Shown in pieces: positions 44,712-53,185 of a DNA stretch of 63,058 bases (its first letter is position 1; each line of letters starts with the position of its first letter). A model generated the notes under the pieces. That model was not told where the DNA came from, searched no databases, and saw only the letters and a program-made list of their open reading frames with translations. Origin of the DNA: Euryarchaeota archaeon UBA102 (GTDB taxonomy: Archaea; Thermoplasmatota; Poseidoniia; MGIII; CG-Epi1); assembly GCA_002509225.1 (NCBI GenBank), contig DAHL01000045.1, forward strand, positions 1 to 63,058, given 5' to 3'. The translations under genes were made by a program, and so were the position numbers.

Positions 44712-45441
44712 CTTGAGCGGATATAGGGCATTAGTGTGTGGTGGGACTAAAGGAATAGGAAAAGCTGCTGCTGATGCGCTTGTTAAAAGAGGAGCAGAAG
44801 TAACTATTTTAGCTCGTACGGCAGAAGGTAAAAATGGAATATCTTGTGATATGGAAAATTTAAAAAGTTTAGAAGAAAATGTAAAAAAAGACATAGAAAA
44901 GAATGGAAACTATCAAATTTTGATAAATAATTCAGGAGGTCCGCCATCTGGACCGATTGTTAAAGCAGAAGTAGAAGAATTTGAAAAGGCATTTAGAAGG
45001 CATGTACTTGCGTCTCAAAAATTGGTTGGTTTGACCCTTCCTGGTATGGAACAATCAAAATATGGGAGAATTATTAATATTATTTCAACCTCTGTAAAAG
45101 AGCCGATAGCTGGACTGGGTGTTAGTAATACAATAAGAGGTGCAATGGCATCATGGTCAAAGACGATGTCCAAAGAACTGCCAAGAGGAATTACGATTAA
45201 CAATGTTCTTCCCGGTTTTACGTCGACTGGAAGATTAGAAGAATTGAAAAAAACTTTAGCTAAACAACGCAATTGTACAACAGAAGATGTTGAAAGTACT
45301 TGGTTAGAAACTGTACCTGAGGGTAGACTTGCAACCCCTTCTGAATTAGGAAGTGTTGTGGCTTTTTTAGCATCGCCAGAAGCAAGCTTTGTGAGAGGAG
45401 TTAGTCTTCCAGTAGATGGTGGAAGAACGAGTTCTATTTGA
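44704..45441 (+). CDS. SDR-family protein with degenerate catalytic Tyr/Lys
   Basis: This 245-residue Rossmann-fold protein has VCGGTKGIGK (about 11-20) where SDRs have TGxxxGIG, and INNSGGP (about 75-80) in place of NNAG. In the active site, STSVKEPIAGLGVSNTIRGA aligns with S-x12-Y-x3-K, but the Tyr position is Ser141 and the Lys position is Arg145. It resembles the BKR-like SDR-like subgroup known to lack the standard catalytic tetrad. In a catabolic operon it may be a structural, binding or altered-chemistry enzyme. I use ATG 44704 (preceded by GGGAGAAG) rather than the upstream 44689. Confidence 0.8.
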   Translation: MTDLSGYRALVCGGTKGIGKAAADALVKRGAEVTILARTAEGKNGISCDMENLKSLEENVKKDIEKNGNYQILINNSGGPPSGPIVKAEVEEFEKAFRRHVLASQKLVGLTLPGMEQSKYGRIINIISTSVKEPIAGLGVSNTIRGAMASWSKTMSKELPRGITINNVLPGFTSTGRLEELKKTLAKQRNCTTEDVESTWLETVPEGRLATPSELGSVVAFLASPEASFVRGVSLPVDGGRTSSI

Positions 45442-45442
45442 G

Positions 45443-46684
45443 ATGAAATTTGACATTTTTCTATCAATATGCCATACCCCTGTAGAAGGAGAAATGCCTA
45501 GTGAACGAGAAATGTTTGAGTCTTTTTTCGAGCAAGTAAAGGCTGCAGACGAATTTGGTTTTGAAACTGCATGGGTGGCACAGGCACATCTTTCCACGGA
45601 AGTGCAGAAAAACAACAAAAACCCAGTAGTTCCTCATTGGAACGGAGAAGTTGGATTATGTACTGATTTTTTTCAGTTGGCACATTTAGTATTTTTATCT
45701 ACAAAAAAAATAAATGTTGGTTCGGCTGTGATGAGTCTTTTAACACATGGAGGACCGATAGGAATAGCTGAGAGAATAGGATCTTTCATTACGCTTCATG
45801 GACTTAAAAAAGAAGAGAATCGTAAACTGCGTATTGGATTTTCTGCAGGAAGGTTTGAATTTATGGCGAGACCGTATGGGATTGTCCCGAGAGATGCTGT
45901 GGAAGAAATAGCGTGGCCCGCACTAAGAGGACAAATATTTTCTGAAGCTTGTGAAATATTCTTGAAATTATTGAATGGTGAAATAGTCAATAGCGATATG
46001 ATATCGAAAACAATACTAGAAAGAAAATTATTTCGAAGTGATGAAGATTGGAATCGAGTTCAGATAGCGACTATGGAAAGGGATGGCTTGAAAGAGATGC
46101 CTGAAAAAATAGAAATACCTAAAAGATATGAGTTTGAAGACGTAAAAAATATACCGCAAAATTGGAATAGAGATTTACTAGATCTTATATTAGGCTCGCA
46201 TGATCCAGAACTACAAAAAAAAGTGAATAAAATAAGACCCGTAAAAACATTTAATTTATCGATAACGCCGCCTGAAGTAATAGAAAAAACACATGAACGA
46301 ATGAGAGAACATTATCACCCTGAAGGTGGTTCTTGGAAAAGAGAATATATGCCTAGAACTATTATGGTGTTCATTAATGATGAAGATGGACTTTCGGAAA
46401 GAGAAAAAACAGAGCAAGCAAATTTAGAAGCGGAAAAAGCACTTAATTCATATTGGGGAGCTCTTGAAGGGACTATAGATCCAATGAAAGTGTCGAAAGC
46501 TGCAGATAATGCAGTTATTGGAAATGTAGAAGAAATAGCTGAACAAATAGTTGAGCGTTTTCATCCTGAAGATTGTGTTATGACTTGGTTTGATTTTTTC
46601 AATCATGATTCAAAGAGAGTTATAAGAAATATGAAAGCATTCATGAAAAAGGTGGTTCCTAGAATAGAGGAGCTTAGAAAATGA
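45443..46684 (+). CDS. Luciferase-like (LLM) flavin-dependent monooxygenase
   Basis: This protein of about 413 residues starts MKFDIFLSICHTP and contains KAADEFGFETAWVAQAHLS, LVFLSTKKINVGSAVMSLLTHGG and IGFSAGRFEFMARPYGI, the TIM-barrel pattern of the bacterial luciferase-like family. Members use reduced FMN, usually supplied by a partner reductase, to hydroxylate or cleave substrates. No flavin reductase is in the operon. Its place between tdo and ring-cleavage genes suggests it hydroxylates or decarboxylates an aromatic intermediate, but this is inference. Start ATG 45443 lies one base after the SDR stop; the longer frame from 45416 would overlap it. Confidence 0.85.
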   Translation: MKFDIFLSICHTPVEGEMPSEREMFESFFEQVKAADEFGFETAWVAQAHLSTEVQKNNKNPVVPHWNGEVGLCTDFFQLAHLVFLSTKKINVGSAVMSLLTHGGPIGIAERIGSFITLHGLKKEENRKLRIGFSAGRFEFMARPYGIVPRDAVEEIAWPALRGQIFSEACEIFLKLLNGEIVNSDMISKTILERKLFRSDEDWNRVQIATMERDGLKEMPEKIEIPKRYEFEDVKNIPQNWNRDLLDLILGSHDPELQKKVNKIRPVKTFNLSITPPEVIEKTHERMREHYHPEGGSWKREYMPRTIMVFINDEDGLSEREKTEQANLEAEKALNSYWGALEGTIDPMKVSKAADNAVIGNVEEIAEQIVERFHPEDCVMTWFDFFNHDSKRVIRNMKAFMKKVVPRIEELRK

Positions 46685-47781
46685 CACACCCTAAAGAAGT
46701 TGAAAATTTATATCCAAATGACCCCTTAGGAGATACAGAAGGAGAAGTGCCGACTGGGAGGGATGTAGAATGGGAGCCATTAGTTGATTATCGGCGTAAT
46801 GATGTATCCGAAACGACAATTCATGGAGCTGTATCTTGGGCAAGTGGTAATGAAATAATACATAGTTTTGGAGGTAATGTCCTATGCTATGGGCGTTCCA
46901 TGATGAAACCGTTAATGCTCAAAGTATTTTCTGATGAATTGAATGATTTGAGTTGGGAACAAAAAGCGATATCAGTTTCAAGTCATAATGGAACTGCTGA
47001 GCATGTTAAAACTGCACAATCATTACTGCCTAGAGCAGAATGGGGATTGATGCAAACTCCTCTGGACCTTCCTTTAGTACAATTTGGTAGACAGGTTAGA
47101 AGAGCGCGTCGCTGGTATTCTAATTCTTCAGGTCAGCATGCTGCAGTTCTGAGAGGGTGTAGAAAAAAAGGGTGGAACAGAGCTGGATACACATTACCTA
47201 GCCATGAATTTTTCTTTGAATACTTGAAACAAGTAAAACGTTTTTTAGGAGAAGAATGGGAACCTGAAAGAATAGCTAGAGATGGAGATGGATTCCCTAC
47301 AGTATCAAATACCGTGAATGAATTAGCAATGTGTTATGCAGGTATTGTTTCAAATAAAGAGGAGGATTGGATTTGGGAGTCTATTGTAAAAAATCCAGAC
47401 CTAGTGGGTGGTTTTAATCGATTAGATACAACTATCATAAAATCTTGTAAAGGAAAAGTAATAGCTAAAGAAGGTGCAGATGGACTTCTGGGTATGGCAA
47501 TAGAGCACGAAAATTATCCAAATGGTTTAGGTGTTGTGGTAAAAATAGCCCATGGATGGAACCCTCAAGCAGCATGGTATATTGCTAGAGGTATTTTGGG
47601 AGTTCTTGGCATGAAATTGAGAAATCCTTACTCATTAAGAAGGCAGAAAGCATTTCTAGTGTCGGGAATAGTGCCATCAGAATACTTGTCATCATTAAAA
47701 GAAATATATACATGGGATGAATGGGATCCTGACAATGATAGATGGTATTTTGACCCTAAAGAACACGGAAATAAAAAATGA
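46681..47781 (+). CDS. Asparaginase II family (PF06089-like) amidase
   Basis: This 366-residue protein matches the asparaginase II family through RSMMKPLMLKVF (about 77-88), VSSHNGTAEHV (Ser-Ser-His, about 99-109), SSGQHAAVLRGCRKKGW (about 150-166) and DGDGFPTVSN. Known members include thermolabile rhizobial L-asparaginases. In this operon an amide-hydrolysing enzyme could remove the formyl group of N-formylkynurenine or hydrolyse an amide or lactam intermediate. Neither is shown by sequence. It overlaps both neighbours by 4 nt. Confidence 0.78.
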   Translation: MTHPKEVENLYPNDPLGDTEGEVPTGRDVEWEPLVDYRRNDVSETTIHGAVSWASGNEIIHSFGGNVLCYGRSMMKPLMLKVFSDELNDLSWEQKAISVSSHNGTAEHVKTAQSLLPRAEWGLMQTPLDLPLVQFGRQVRRARRWYSNSSGQHAAVLRGCRKKGWNRAGYTLPSHEFFFEYLKQVKRFLGEEWEPERIARDGDGFPTVSNTVNELAMCYAGIVSNKEEDWIWESIVKNPDLVGGFNRLDTTIIKSCKGKVIAKEGADGLLGMAIEHENYPNGLGVVVKIAHGWNPQAAWYIARGILGVLGMKLRNPYSLRRQKAFLVSGIVPSEYLSSLKEIYTWDEWDPDNDRWYFDPKEHGNKK

Positions 47782-49235
47782 AAGTAATGGAGCTTAAACA
47801 ATACATAAATGGAAAATTCCATACCCCAGTATCTGGTAGATATAAGAAAAATAGAAATCCAGCTACGGGCGATATAATTTCTAAAGTACCTCTTGGCGAT
47901 AAATCAGATGTGGATGCTGCAGTATATGCGGCAAAGAATGCTTTGCCTGAATGGAGTGCTAAAAGTGTAGATGAACGTGCAAATATTCTAGAAAAAATTG
48001 CGAATATTATAGAAAGTAGAAAACAACAATTAGCTGAATTAGAATCATTAGACACGGGTAAACCAATTAGATTGGCTTTCGAAACAGACATTACACGAGC
48101 TATTGCTAACTTCCGCTTTTTTGCAGGTGCAGCTCGTCATGATGAATTGGGATTTCATAAAATGAAGAATGCCATAAATTATACTTTAAGAAAACCTTTA
48201 GGAGTTGTTGCGTTAATAACTCCTTGGAATTTACCGATATATTTACTATCATGGAAAACCGCCCCTGCATTAGTTATGGGAAATACAATTGTAGCAAAGC
48301 CGAGCTCTATGACTCCGTTAACAGCTTCGGCATTAACGGAAATAATGAATGAAGCTGGACTGCCAAACGGCGTTTTTAATTTAGTACATGGTTCTGGATC
48401 TAAAGTGGGTAAACCGCTATCTTTACATCGGGATGTATCTGCCGTATCATTTACTGGCTCCACGAATGCCGGAGCGAAAGTTTCTGAGGCCGCTTCTTCG
48501 ACTTTTAAAAAGATATCATTGGAATTGGGTGGAAAAAATCCAACGATAGTTTTTGCTGATGCAGATATAAAGAAAGCAGTAAATGGAGCAGTAAAGGCGG
48601 CGTTTACGAATCAAGGACAGGTGTGTTTATGTGGCTCTAGAATATTAGTAGAACAAACAATTCACGACCGATTTTTAGAGGAATTGGTAAAAACTACAAA
48701 GAAAATGAAAATTGGAAATCCTTCTGATAAAAATGTAGACTTAGGGGCAGTTATATCTCATGAACATCGTGATAAAGTTGAAGAATACATAAGATTGGGA
48801 ATTGAAGAAGGGGGACGTGTTGAGTGTGGAGGTAAACGGCCGAAATTGGAAAATCCTTGGAACAATGGTGCATTTTTAGAACCTACAATCATTTCTGGTT
48901 TATCGCCTAATTGTCGTACGGCAACAGAAGAAATATTTGGACCTGTGGCCACTATTCATCCATTTGAATCAGAAGAGGAAGCTGTTACAATATCTAATTC
49001 CGTTAACTATGGATTGGCTGCTAGTGTTTGGACGAGTGACTTGTCTCGTGCACATAGAATAAGTGCAAATCTGGAATCGGGAATGGTTTGGGTAAATACT
49101 TGGCTTCTAAGAGATTTGAGGGTGCCGTTTGGCGGAATGAAGGACTCTGGTGTAGGAAGAGAAGGTGGCAGATACTCTTTAGACTTCTTTTCGGAATTAC
49201 GAAATGTCTGTATTGAAATGGGTGAAGAAAAATGA
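47778..49235 (+). CDS. amnC: Aldehyde dehydrogenase, 2-aminomuconate-6-semialdehyde type
   Basis: This 485-residue ALDH has PWNLP (about 149-153), Glu249 in SLELGG and the nucleophile Cys283 in NQGQVCLCGSR. The C-terminal VNTWLLRDLRVPFGGMKDSGVGREGG is the version seen in aminomuconate and hydroxymuconate semialdehyde dehydrogenases. From memory, arginines in the NFRFFAG and LLRDLR segments bind the substrate carboxylate. It would oxidise the semialdehyde made by the next two gene products to 2-aminomuconate. Start ATG 47778 overlaps the previous stop by 4 nt. Confidence 0.85.
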   Translation: MKVMELKQYINGKFHTPVSGRYKKNRNPATGDIISKVPLGDKSDVDAAVYAAKNALPEWSAKSVDERANILEKIANIIESRKQQLAELESLDTGKPIRLAFETDITRAIANFRFFAGAARHDELGFHKMKNAINYTLRKPLGVVALITPWNLPIYLLSWKTAPALVMGNTIVAKPSSMTPLTASALTEIMNEAGLPNGVFNLVHGSGSKVGKPLSLHRDVSAVSFTGSTNAGAKVSEAASSTFKKISLELGGKNPTIVFADADIKKAVNGAVKAAFTNQGQVCLCGSRILVEQTIHDRFLEELVKTTKKMKIGNPSDKNVDLGAVISHEHRDKVEEYIRLGIEEGGRVECGGKRPKLENPWNNGAFLEPTIISGLSPNCRTATEEIFGPVATIHPFESEEEAVTISNSVNYGLAASVWTSDLSRAHRISANLESGMVWVNTWLLRDLRVPFGGMKDSGVGREGGRYSLDFFSELRNVCIEMGEEK

Positions 49236-50128
49236 GTGAAAAAGGAAAAATTGTTATGGGAGCATTGGCACCCCATCCACCTCATTTAGTATATGCAGAA
49301 AATCCTTCACAAAATGAGCCTACATCTGAAGGTGGTTGGGAAGAATTAAGATGGGGTTATGAACGATTGCGTGAAAGTATGATAGATAAAGATTTTGATG
49401 TTATAGTAATACATACACCACATTGGCAAACATTTATTGGAACTCATTTTTTAGGTGTTGAAAAATTCAAATCTAAATCGGTTGATCCTGTTTTCCCTAA
49501 TCTTTTTCGATATGATTATGATTTGAATGTTGATGTAAAATTGTCTCGTGAAATACATGATATGGCAGAGAAAGATGGATTACATGTTAAAATGATGGAA
49601 AATTCGGATTTTAGAATTGATTATGGAACAATTACTAGTTGCCACCTAACTAGACCAGAATGGGACAAGCCTATAGTTGTGATTTCATCTAACCGTGCAT
49701 CGAGCTATTTTTCAAATGAAGTGATGCAGACCAATATGTTGAAACTTGGTAAAGCAACTAGAAGAGCAATAGAAAAAAGTGGCAAACGTGCACTGTTGCT
49801 TTCATCGAATTCTTTATCTCATAGACATTTCACAATAGAACCTGAATTGCCTGAAGATATGAGTAAAGAGCATGTAACGAATCATAATCAATACATCTGG
49901 GATATGAAAATAATTAATTTAATGTTAAAAGGAAAAAATAGAGAATTGATAGACATCATGCCAGACTTTACAGAACAAACAATGGCAGAGACTGATGCAG
50001 GAAGTTTAACTTGGTTAATCAGTGCACTTGATTTTCCAGAATACGAAGCGAAAATCCATGCATATGGAAGTGTGATAGGAACTGGAAATGCAATTATTGG
50101 ATGGGATTCTGAAAGAGGTGAAAAATGA
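49232..50128 (+). CDS. amnB: 2-Aminophenol 1,6-dioxygenase-type extradiol dioxygenase, catalytic beta subunit
   Basis: This class III (LigB-fold) ring-cleavage dioxygenase opens with ALAPHPPHLVYAENPSQNEP. The iron-ligand positions are filled by His15 and by His61 or His64 in VIHTPHW. ENSDFRIDYGTI and SSNSLSHRHFTIEPELPEDM are the characteristic AmnB segments. The enzyme cleaves 2-aminophenol next to the amino-bearing carbon, giving 2-aminomuconate-6-semialdehyde. The alpha subunit follows immediately with a 4-nt overlap. The true substrate might be another o-aminophenol, such as a 3-hydroxyanthranilate derivative. Confidence 0.88.
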   Translation: MSEKGKIVMGALAPHPPHLVYAENPSQNEPTSEGGWEELRWGYERLRESMIDKDFDVIVIHTPHWQTFIGTHFLGVEKFKSKSVDPVFPNLFRYDYDLNVDVKLSREIHDMAEKDGLHVKMMENSDFRIDYGTITSCHLTRPEWDKPIVVISSNRASSYFSNEVMQTNMLKLGKATRRAIEKSGKRALLLSSNSLSHRHFTIEPELPEDMSKEHVTNHNQYIWDMKIINLMLKGKNRELIDIMPDFTEQTMAETDAGSLTWLISALDFPEYEAKIHAYGSVIGTGNAIIGWDSERGEK

Positions 50129-51084
50129 GAAATGATATAATCAAATTAGGAATGATAGTGCCTGGATTACCTCATCCATTACTTTGTCCAGAAAAAAATA
50201 AAGGGTGGAATAATATTAGAGATGGTTTTGAAATTGGTAAAAAGGAGATAGAAGAAAGTGATGCGGATTTATTGATAATTTATAGTACATATTGGCCTTC
50301 TGTATTAGGGCATCAAATACAGGCAATGCCGAATCCAGAATGGACGCATGTTGATGAAGAATTTCATGAATTAGGAAGTATGCCGTATAAATTCAAAATA
50401 GATGCAGAATTTGCAAATTATACCAAAGATAAATGTGAAGAAAGAGGACTTCATACTCGTACTGTAGCTTATGAAGGATTCCCTATAGATACCGGTTCTG
50501 TAGTTGCTTTGAAACTCTTAAATCCAGATAATTCAATTCCAGCAATAATAGTGAGTAGCAATGTTTATGCGAATAGAACAGAAACTGTAGTACTGGGTAA
50601 AGCTTTGAGAGATGCAGTTGAAGAACGAAATAGAAAGGCTGTTGCAGTTGTAGTGGGTAGTCTTTCTAATAGATTGATTACGTCACCCATGAATGCAGAA
50701 GATGATAAAATACATTCTTCTAAAGATGATGAATGGAATAGAAAATTTTTAGAATATTTAGAAAAGGGGAGGCTAGAAGATGTATCTCAACTATCGCGCC
50801 AATTTCATCAAGAAGCGAGAGTACCTAAAGTTGTAAGTTTCAAACCATTTTGGTGGCTTTCTGCAATTATGGGACAAACTAATCTTTATTCTGGAAAAAT
50901 ACATGCTTATGAGCCAATAATGGGAACTGGAGGTGCTGTGGTTTCATTGACCCCTGTCGAAAAAGGAACTGGCGATTTAGAATATGATGAAGAGGATCCT
51001 GAAGTTTATGAAGGGGATTTAGAAGTGCTTGATTTATATCGGCAAGTAGAAATGGGAACGATGGAAGGAACTGATGGCGATTAA
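50125..51084 (+). CDS. amnA: 2-Aminophenol 1,6-dioxygenase-type protein, non-catalytic alpha subunit
   Basis: This 319-residue paralogue of the beta subunit has VPGLPHPLLCPEKN at the N-terminus, then YSTYWPSVLGHQ, HVDEEFHELGS, FPIDTGSVVALKLLNPDN, IVSSNVYANR and KPFWWLSAIMGQ, which are alpha-subunit signatures. The metal-ligand positions His61/His64 of the beta subunit are Tyr53/Tyr56 here, so it should not bind iron and is expected to be structural. A C-terminal extension of about 40 acidic residues follows the LigB fold. It overlaps the RidA gene by 11 nt. Confidence 0.85.
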   Translation: MRNDIIKLGMIVPGLPHPLLCPEKNKGWNNIRDGFEIGKKEIEESDADLLIIYSTYWPSVLGHQIQAMPNPEWTHVDEEFHELGSMPYKFKIDAEFANYTKDKCEERGLHTRTVAYEGFPIDTGSVVALKLLNPDNSIPAIIVSSNVYANRTETVVLGKALRDAVEERNRKAVAVVVGSLSNRLITSPMNAEDDKIHSSKDDEWNRKFLEYLEKGRLEDVSQLSRQFHQEARVPKVVSFKPFWWLSAIMGQTNLYSGKIHAYEPIMGTGGAVVSLTPVEKGTGDLEYDEEDPEVYEGDLEVLDLYRQVEMGTMEGTDGD

Positions 51085-51445
51085 CACAAAAAAATCTGCA
51101 AAACCTATTGGAGCATACGTTCATGCAAAGGAAGTGGGTGGTTTTGTATTTTTATCCGGAATAGGACCTAGAGATCCAGAAACAGATAAGATACCGAAAG
51201 GAATAGAAGAACAAACTCATGCTGTGTTTAGAAATGTTAATGCTGTGTTAGAAGCGTGTAACTTAGAAATGAAAAATGTAGTAGATATAATGGTATTTTT
51301 GACAAATATGGAAGAGGATTTTAAAAAATTCAATGAAATATATGGAGACTATATTGAAGGATATGAAGTTACGCGCACGACTATTGAAGTAGGCGCACTT
51401 CCGACACCTATTGTTGTAGAATTTAAAGTGGTAGCTCATAAATGA
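51074..51445 (+). CDS. amnD: RidA-family 2-aminomuconate deaminase
   Basis: This 123-residue RidA/YjgF protein has GAYVHAKEVGGFVFLSGIGPRDPET (about 13-37) and MVFLTNMEEDFKKFNEIYGDYI. The catalytic arginine lies in TRTTIEVGALPTPIVVEF near residue 95. The VFLTNM and LPTPIVVE segments are those of aminomuconate deaminases (AmnD/NbaF) rather than generic RidA. It would hydrolyse the enamine of 2-aminomuconate, releasing ammonia and forming 4-oxalocrotonate. The preceding two genes encode the ring-cleavage enzyme and ALDH, which provide this substrate. Confidence 0.85.
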   Translation: MAINTKKSAKPIGAYVHAKEVGGFVFLSGIGPRDPETDKIPKGIEEQTHAVFRNVNAVLEACNLEMKNVVDIMVFLTNMEEDFKKFNEIYGDYIEGYEVTRTTIEVGALPTPIVVEFKVVAHK

Positions 51446-52251
51446 AACCTCATTTTATATTCATGGCAATCAAGGAGCATCCATGGGGAAGAGAGATGCT
51501 ATCTCAACTTATTGGTGCTGGATTCAAACCGGCACTCATAATAGAAGAAGATTCAGAAGTGGGTGAAACTGAAAGAAAGAAATTTGAATTCCGTATTGGA
51601 AATAATGAGATTGGAAAAATGATTTCTATTCAAGCAAAGGAGAACAATATACCTCTAGAAACAGTACCCATTCATAATGATGAACATTGTATGAAACATA
51701 TTGAAAGGGTTTCACCTCGAATGATTGTATTTGGAGGCACACGTATCATTAGAGGGGAGATTTTAGAATATGGAGAAAAAAGAGATGGTGTGCTTAATTC
51801 CCATCCAGGATTGTTACCTGAATGTCGTGGTTCGGCATCACCTGCATGGAGCATATATCATGACATTCCAATAGGAAGTAGCTGTCATTTTTGTTCATCT
51901 GAAATAGACGCAGGAGATTTAGTGGGGAAACGTAAAATTGATATTAAAAGAGGAGAAACGTATCAAGATGCTTGTTACAAAACATTGATTACGGCGGCGA
52001 CACTAATGAAAGAAGCTATAGAATCGTATTCAAAAGGAGAAATGGATAGAAAAAGAAAACCACAGGGGGAAAGTCCAAATCCGGTGTTTAGATATGATTC
52101 AGATATAGAAAAAGAAGCTATTCAAAAAATGAAAGAAGAACGGTATACCCATTATATTGAAAATGAGGATGGTGCTGCTGCAATAGGGGAAATTTTGATG
52201 ATTATTATGACTATTATTATGGCAGCAGTTCTCCTTAGATCTTTTACTTAA
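51442..52251 (+). CDS. Formyltransferase-fold protein with C-terminal pilin-like hydrophobic tail
   Basis: Residues about 60-180 match the formyltransferase core of PurN/Fmt/FDH enzymes: Asn119 and His121 in LNSHPGLLPECRG, and Asp156 in SSEIDAGDLV, the usual Asn-His-Asp catalytic set. Such enzymes use 10-formyl-tetrahydrofolate or hydrolyse it. There is no Fmt C-terminal domain. Instead the last 28 residues (242-269) are DGAAAIGEILMIIMTIIMAA plus a short tail, very like the hydrophobic domain of archaeal type IV pilins, and would anchor the protein in the membrane. It overlaps the RidA gene by 4 nt and ends the catabolic operon. The connection to formylkynurenine is speculative. Confidence 0.8.
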   Translation: MKPHFIFMAIKEHPWGREMLSQLIGAGFKPALIIEEDSEVGETERKKFEFRIGNNEIGKMISIQAKENNIPLETVPIHNDEHCMKHIERVSPRMIVFGGTRIIRGEILEYGEKRDGVLNSHPGLLPECRGSASPAWSIYHDIPIGSSCHFCSSEIDAGDLVGKRKIDIKRGETYQDACYKTLITAATLMKEAIESYSKGEMDRKRKPQGESPNPVFRYDSDIEKEAIQKMKEERYTHYIENEDGAAAIGEILMIIMTIIMAAVLLRSFT

Positions 52252-53112
52252 TCAAAGATATTCAGATGTGAAATCTTCACTTATAGACCATAGTTTTTCA
52301 ATATCTTTTTCAATATGAGATTGTTTTGAGCTTTTTTGTAATGAACATGAGGCAAAATACTTGCCAGATACCCCTTCTACTTCATCAGAAGAAGCTAGAT
52401 AGGTACTAGTTTCGGAGCCTTTCTTTACACCTATAGCTCCGAAAAATTTAGCTGTTTTGATAATAGACCGAGAAAATAGACCATTGTTATCTCCAAATTT
52501 AGAAGCGACGAATCCTGGATGGAGGCAATTTGCTGTAATTTGCTTTCCTTCTAATTTTTTAGAAAGATTATAAGTAAACATAATATTTGCTAATTTAGAA
52601 CAACAGTATGCATTCCAGCCACCCCCAAACCAAGACCAATTCTTCTCTCCGTTCAAATTATCAAAATCCATATCAGTACGTATATGAGCAATAGAAGCGA
52701 CATTTACAATTCGAGCAGAAGAACTATGTTCTAAAAGCGGCAATAACTTATGAGTCAAAAGGAAATAACTTAAGTGATTTAATGCAAAAGTTCGTTCTAG
52801 ACCTTCTTCTGTTAATTCCCTTTTACGAAAAAATGCACCTACGTTGTTAATGAGAATATCCAGATGCCTATAGCCGTACATAATTCTTTCAGCTAAACTA
52901 TTTACTTCCCTCATTAAAGAGAGATCTGCTAAAAGAAATTCAATCTGATTATTTTGTGTTAATTGAATTATTTCAGAAACTACATTTTCGCACTTCTTTT
53001 GATTTCTACCTACTATGATTACTTTGGCACCTTGTTTGGCCAAAGAAAGAGCGGTTTCTTTTCCTATCCCGTCTGATGCACCCGTTATTAGACAAGTTTT
53101 ACCTTCAACCAT
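52252..53112 (-). CDS. Short-chain dehydrogenase, retinol-dehydrogenase-like
   Basis: This 286-residue SDR has TGASDGIGKETA (about 10-21), NNVGAF in the NNAG position, catalytic Ser in VNVASIAH, and the catalytic YCCSK (Tyr-x3-Lys) near residue 170. LHPGFVASKFG matches the retinol dehydrogenase/WWOX-like branch. It is convergent with the catabolic operon, abutting its last gene without overlap. Unlike the operon SDR it has an intact catalytic set. Substrate unknown. Confidence 0.88.
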   Translation of the reverse strand: MVEGKTCLITGASDGIGKETALSLAKQGAKVIIVGRNQKKCENVVSEIIQLTQNNQIEFLLADLSLMREVNSLAERIMYGYRHLDILINNVGAFFRKRELTEEGLERTFALNHLSYFLLTHKLLPLLEHSSSARIVNVASIAHIRTDMDFDNLNGEKNWSWFGGGWNAYCCSKLANIMFTYNLSKKLEGKQITANCLHPGFVASKFGDNNGLFSRSIIKTAKFFGAIGVKKGSETSTYLASSDEVEGVSGKYFASCSLQKSSKQSHIEKDIEKLWSISEDFTSEYL

Positions 53113-53185
53113 ATATTGTCAATGAATGTAGGTTGAATACCTTTGCCCACTTAAAGATAAAAAGAGACCTTCTTGATGAGTATAT

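Noticed and set aside
45443..46684. Bioluminescence enzyme
   Set aside because: Luciferase-like refers only to the fold. No second lux subunit or fatty aldehyde genes are near, and the operon context is aromatic degradation.
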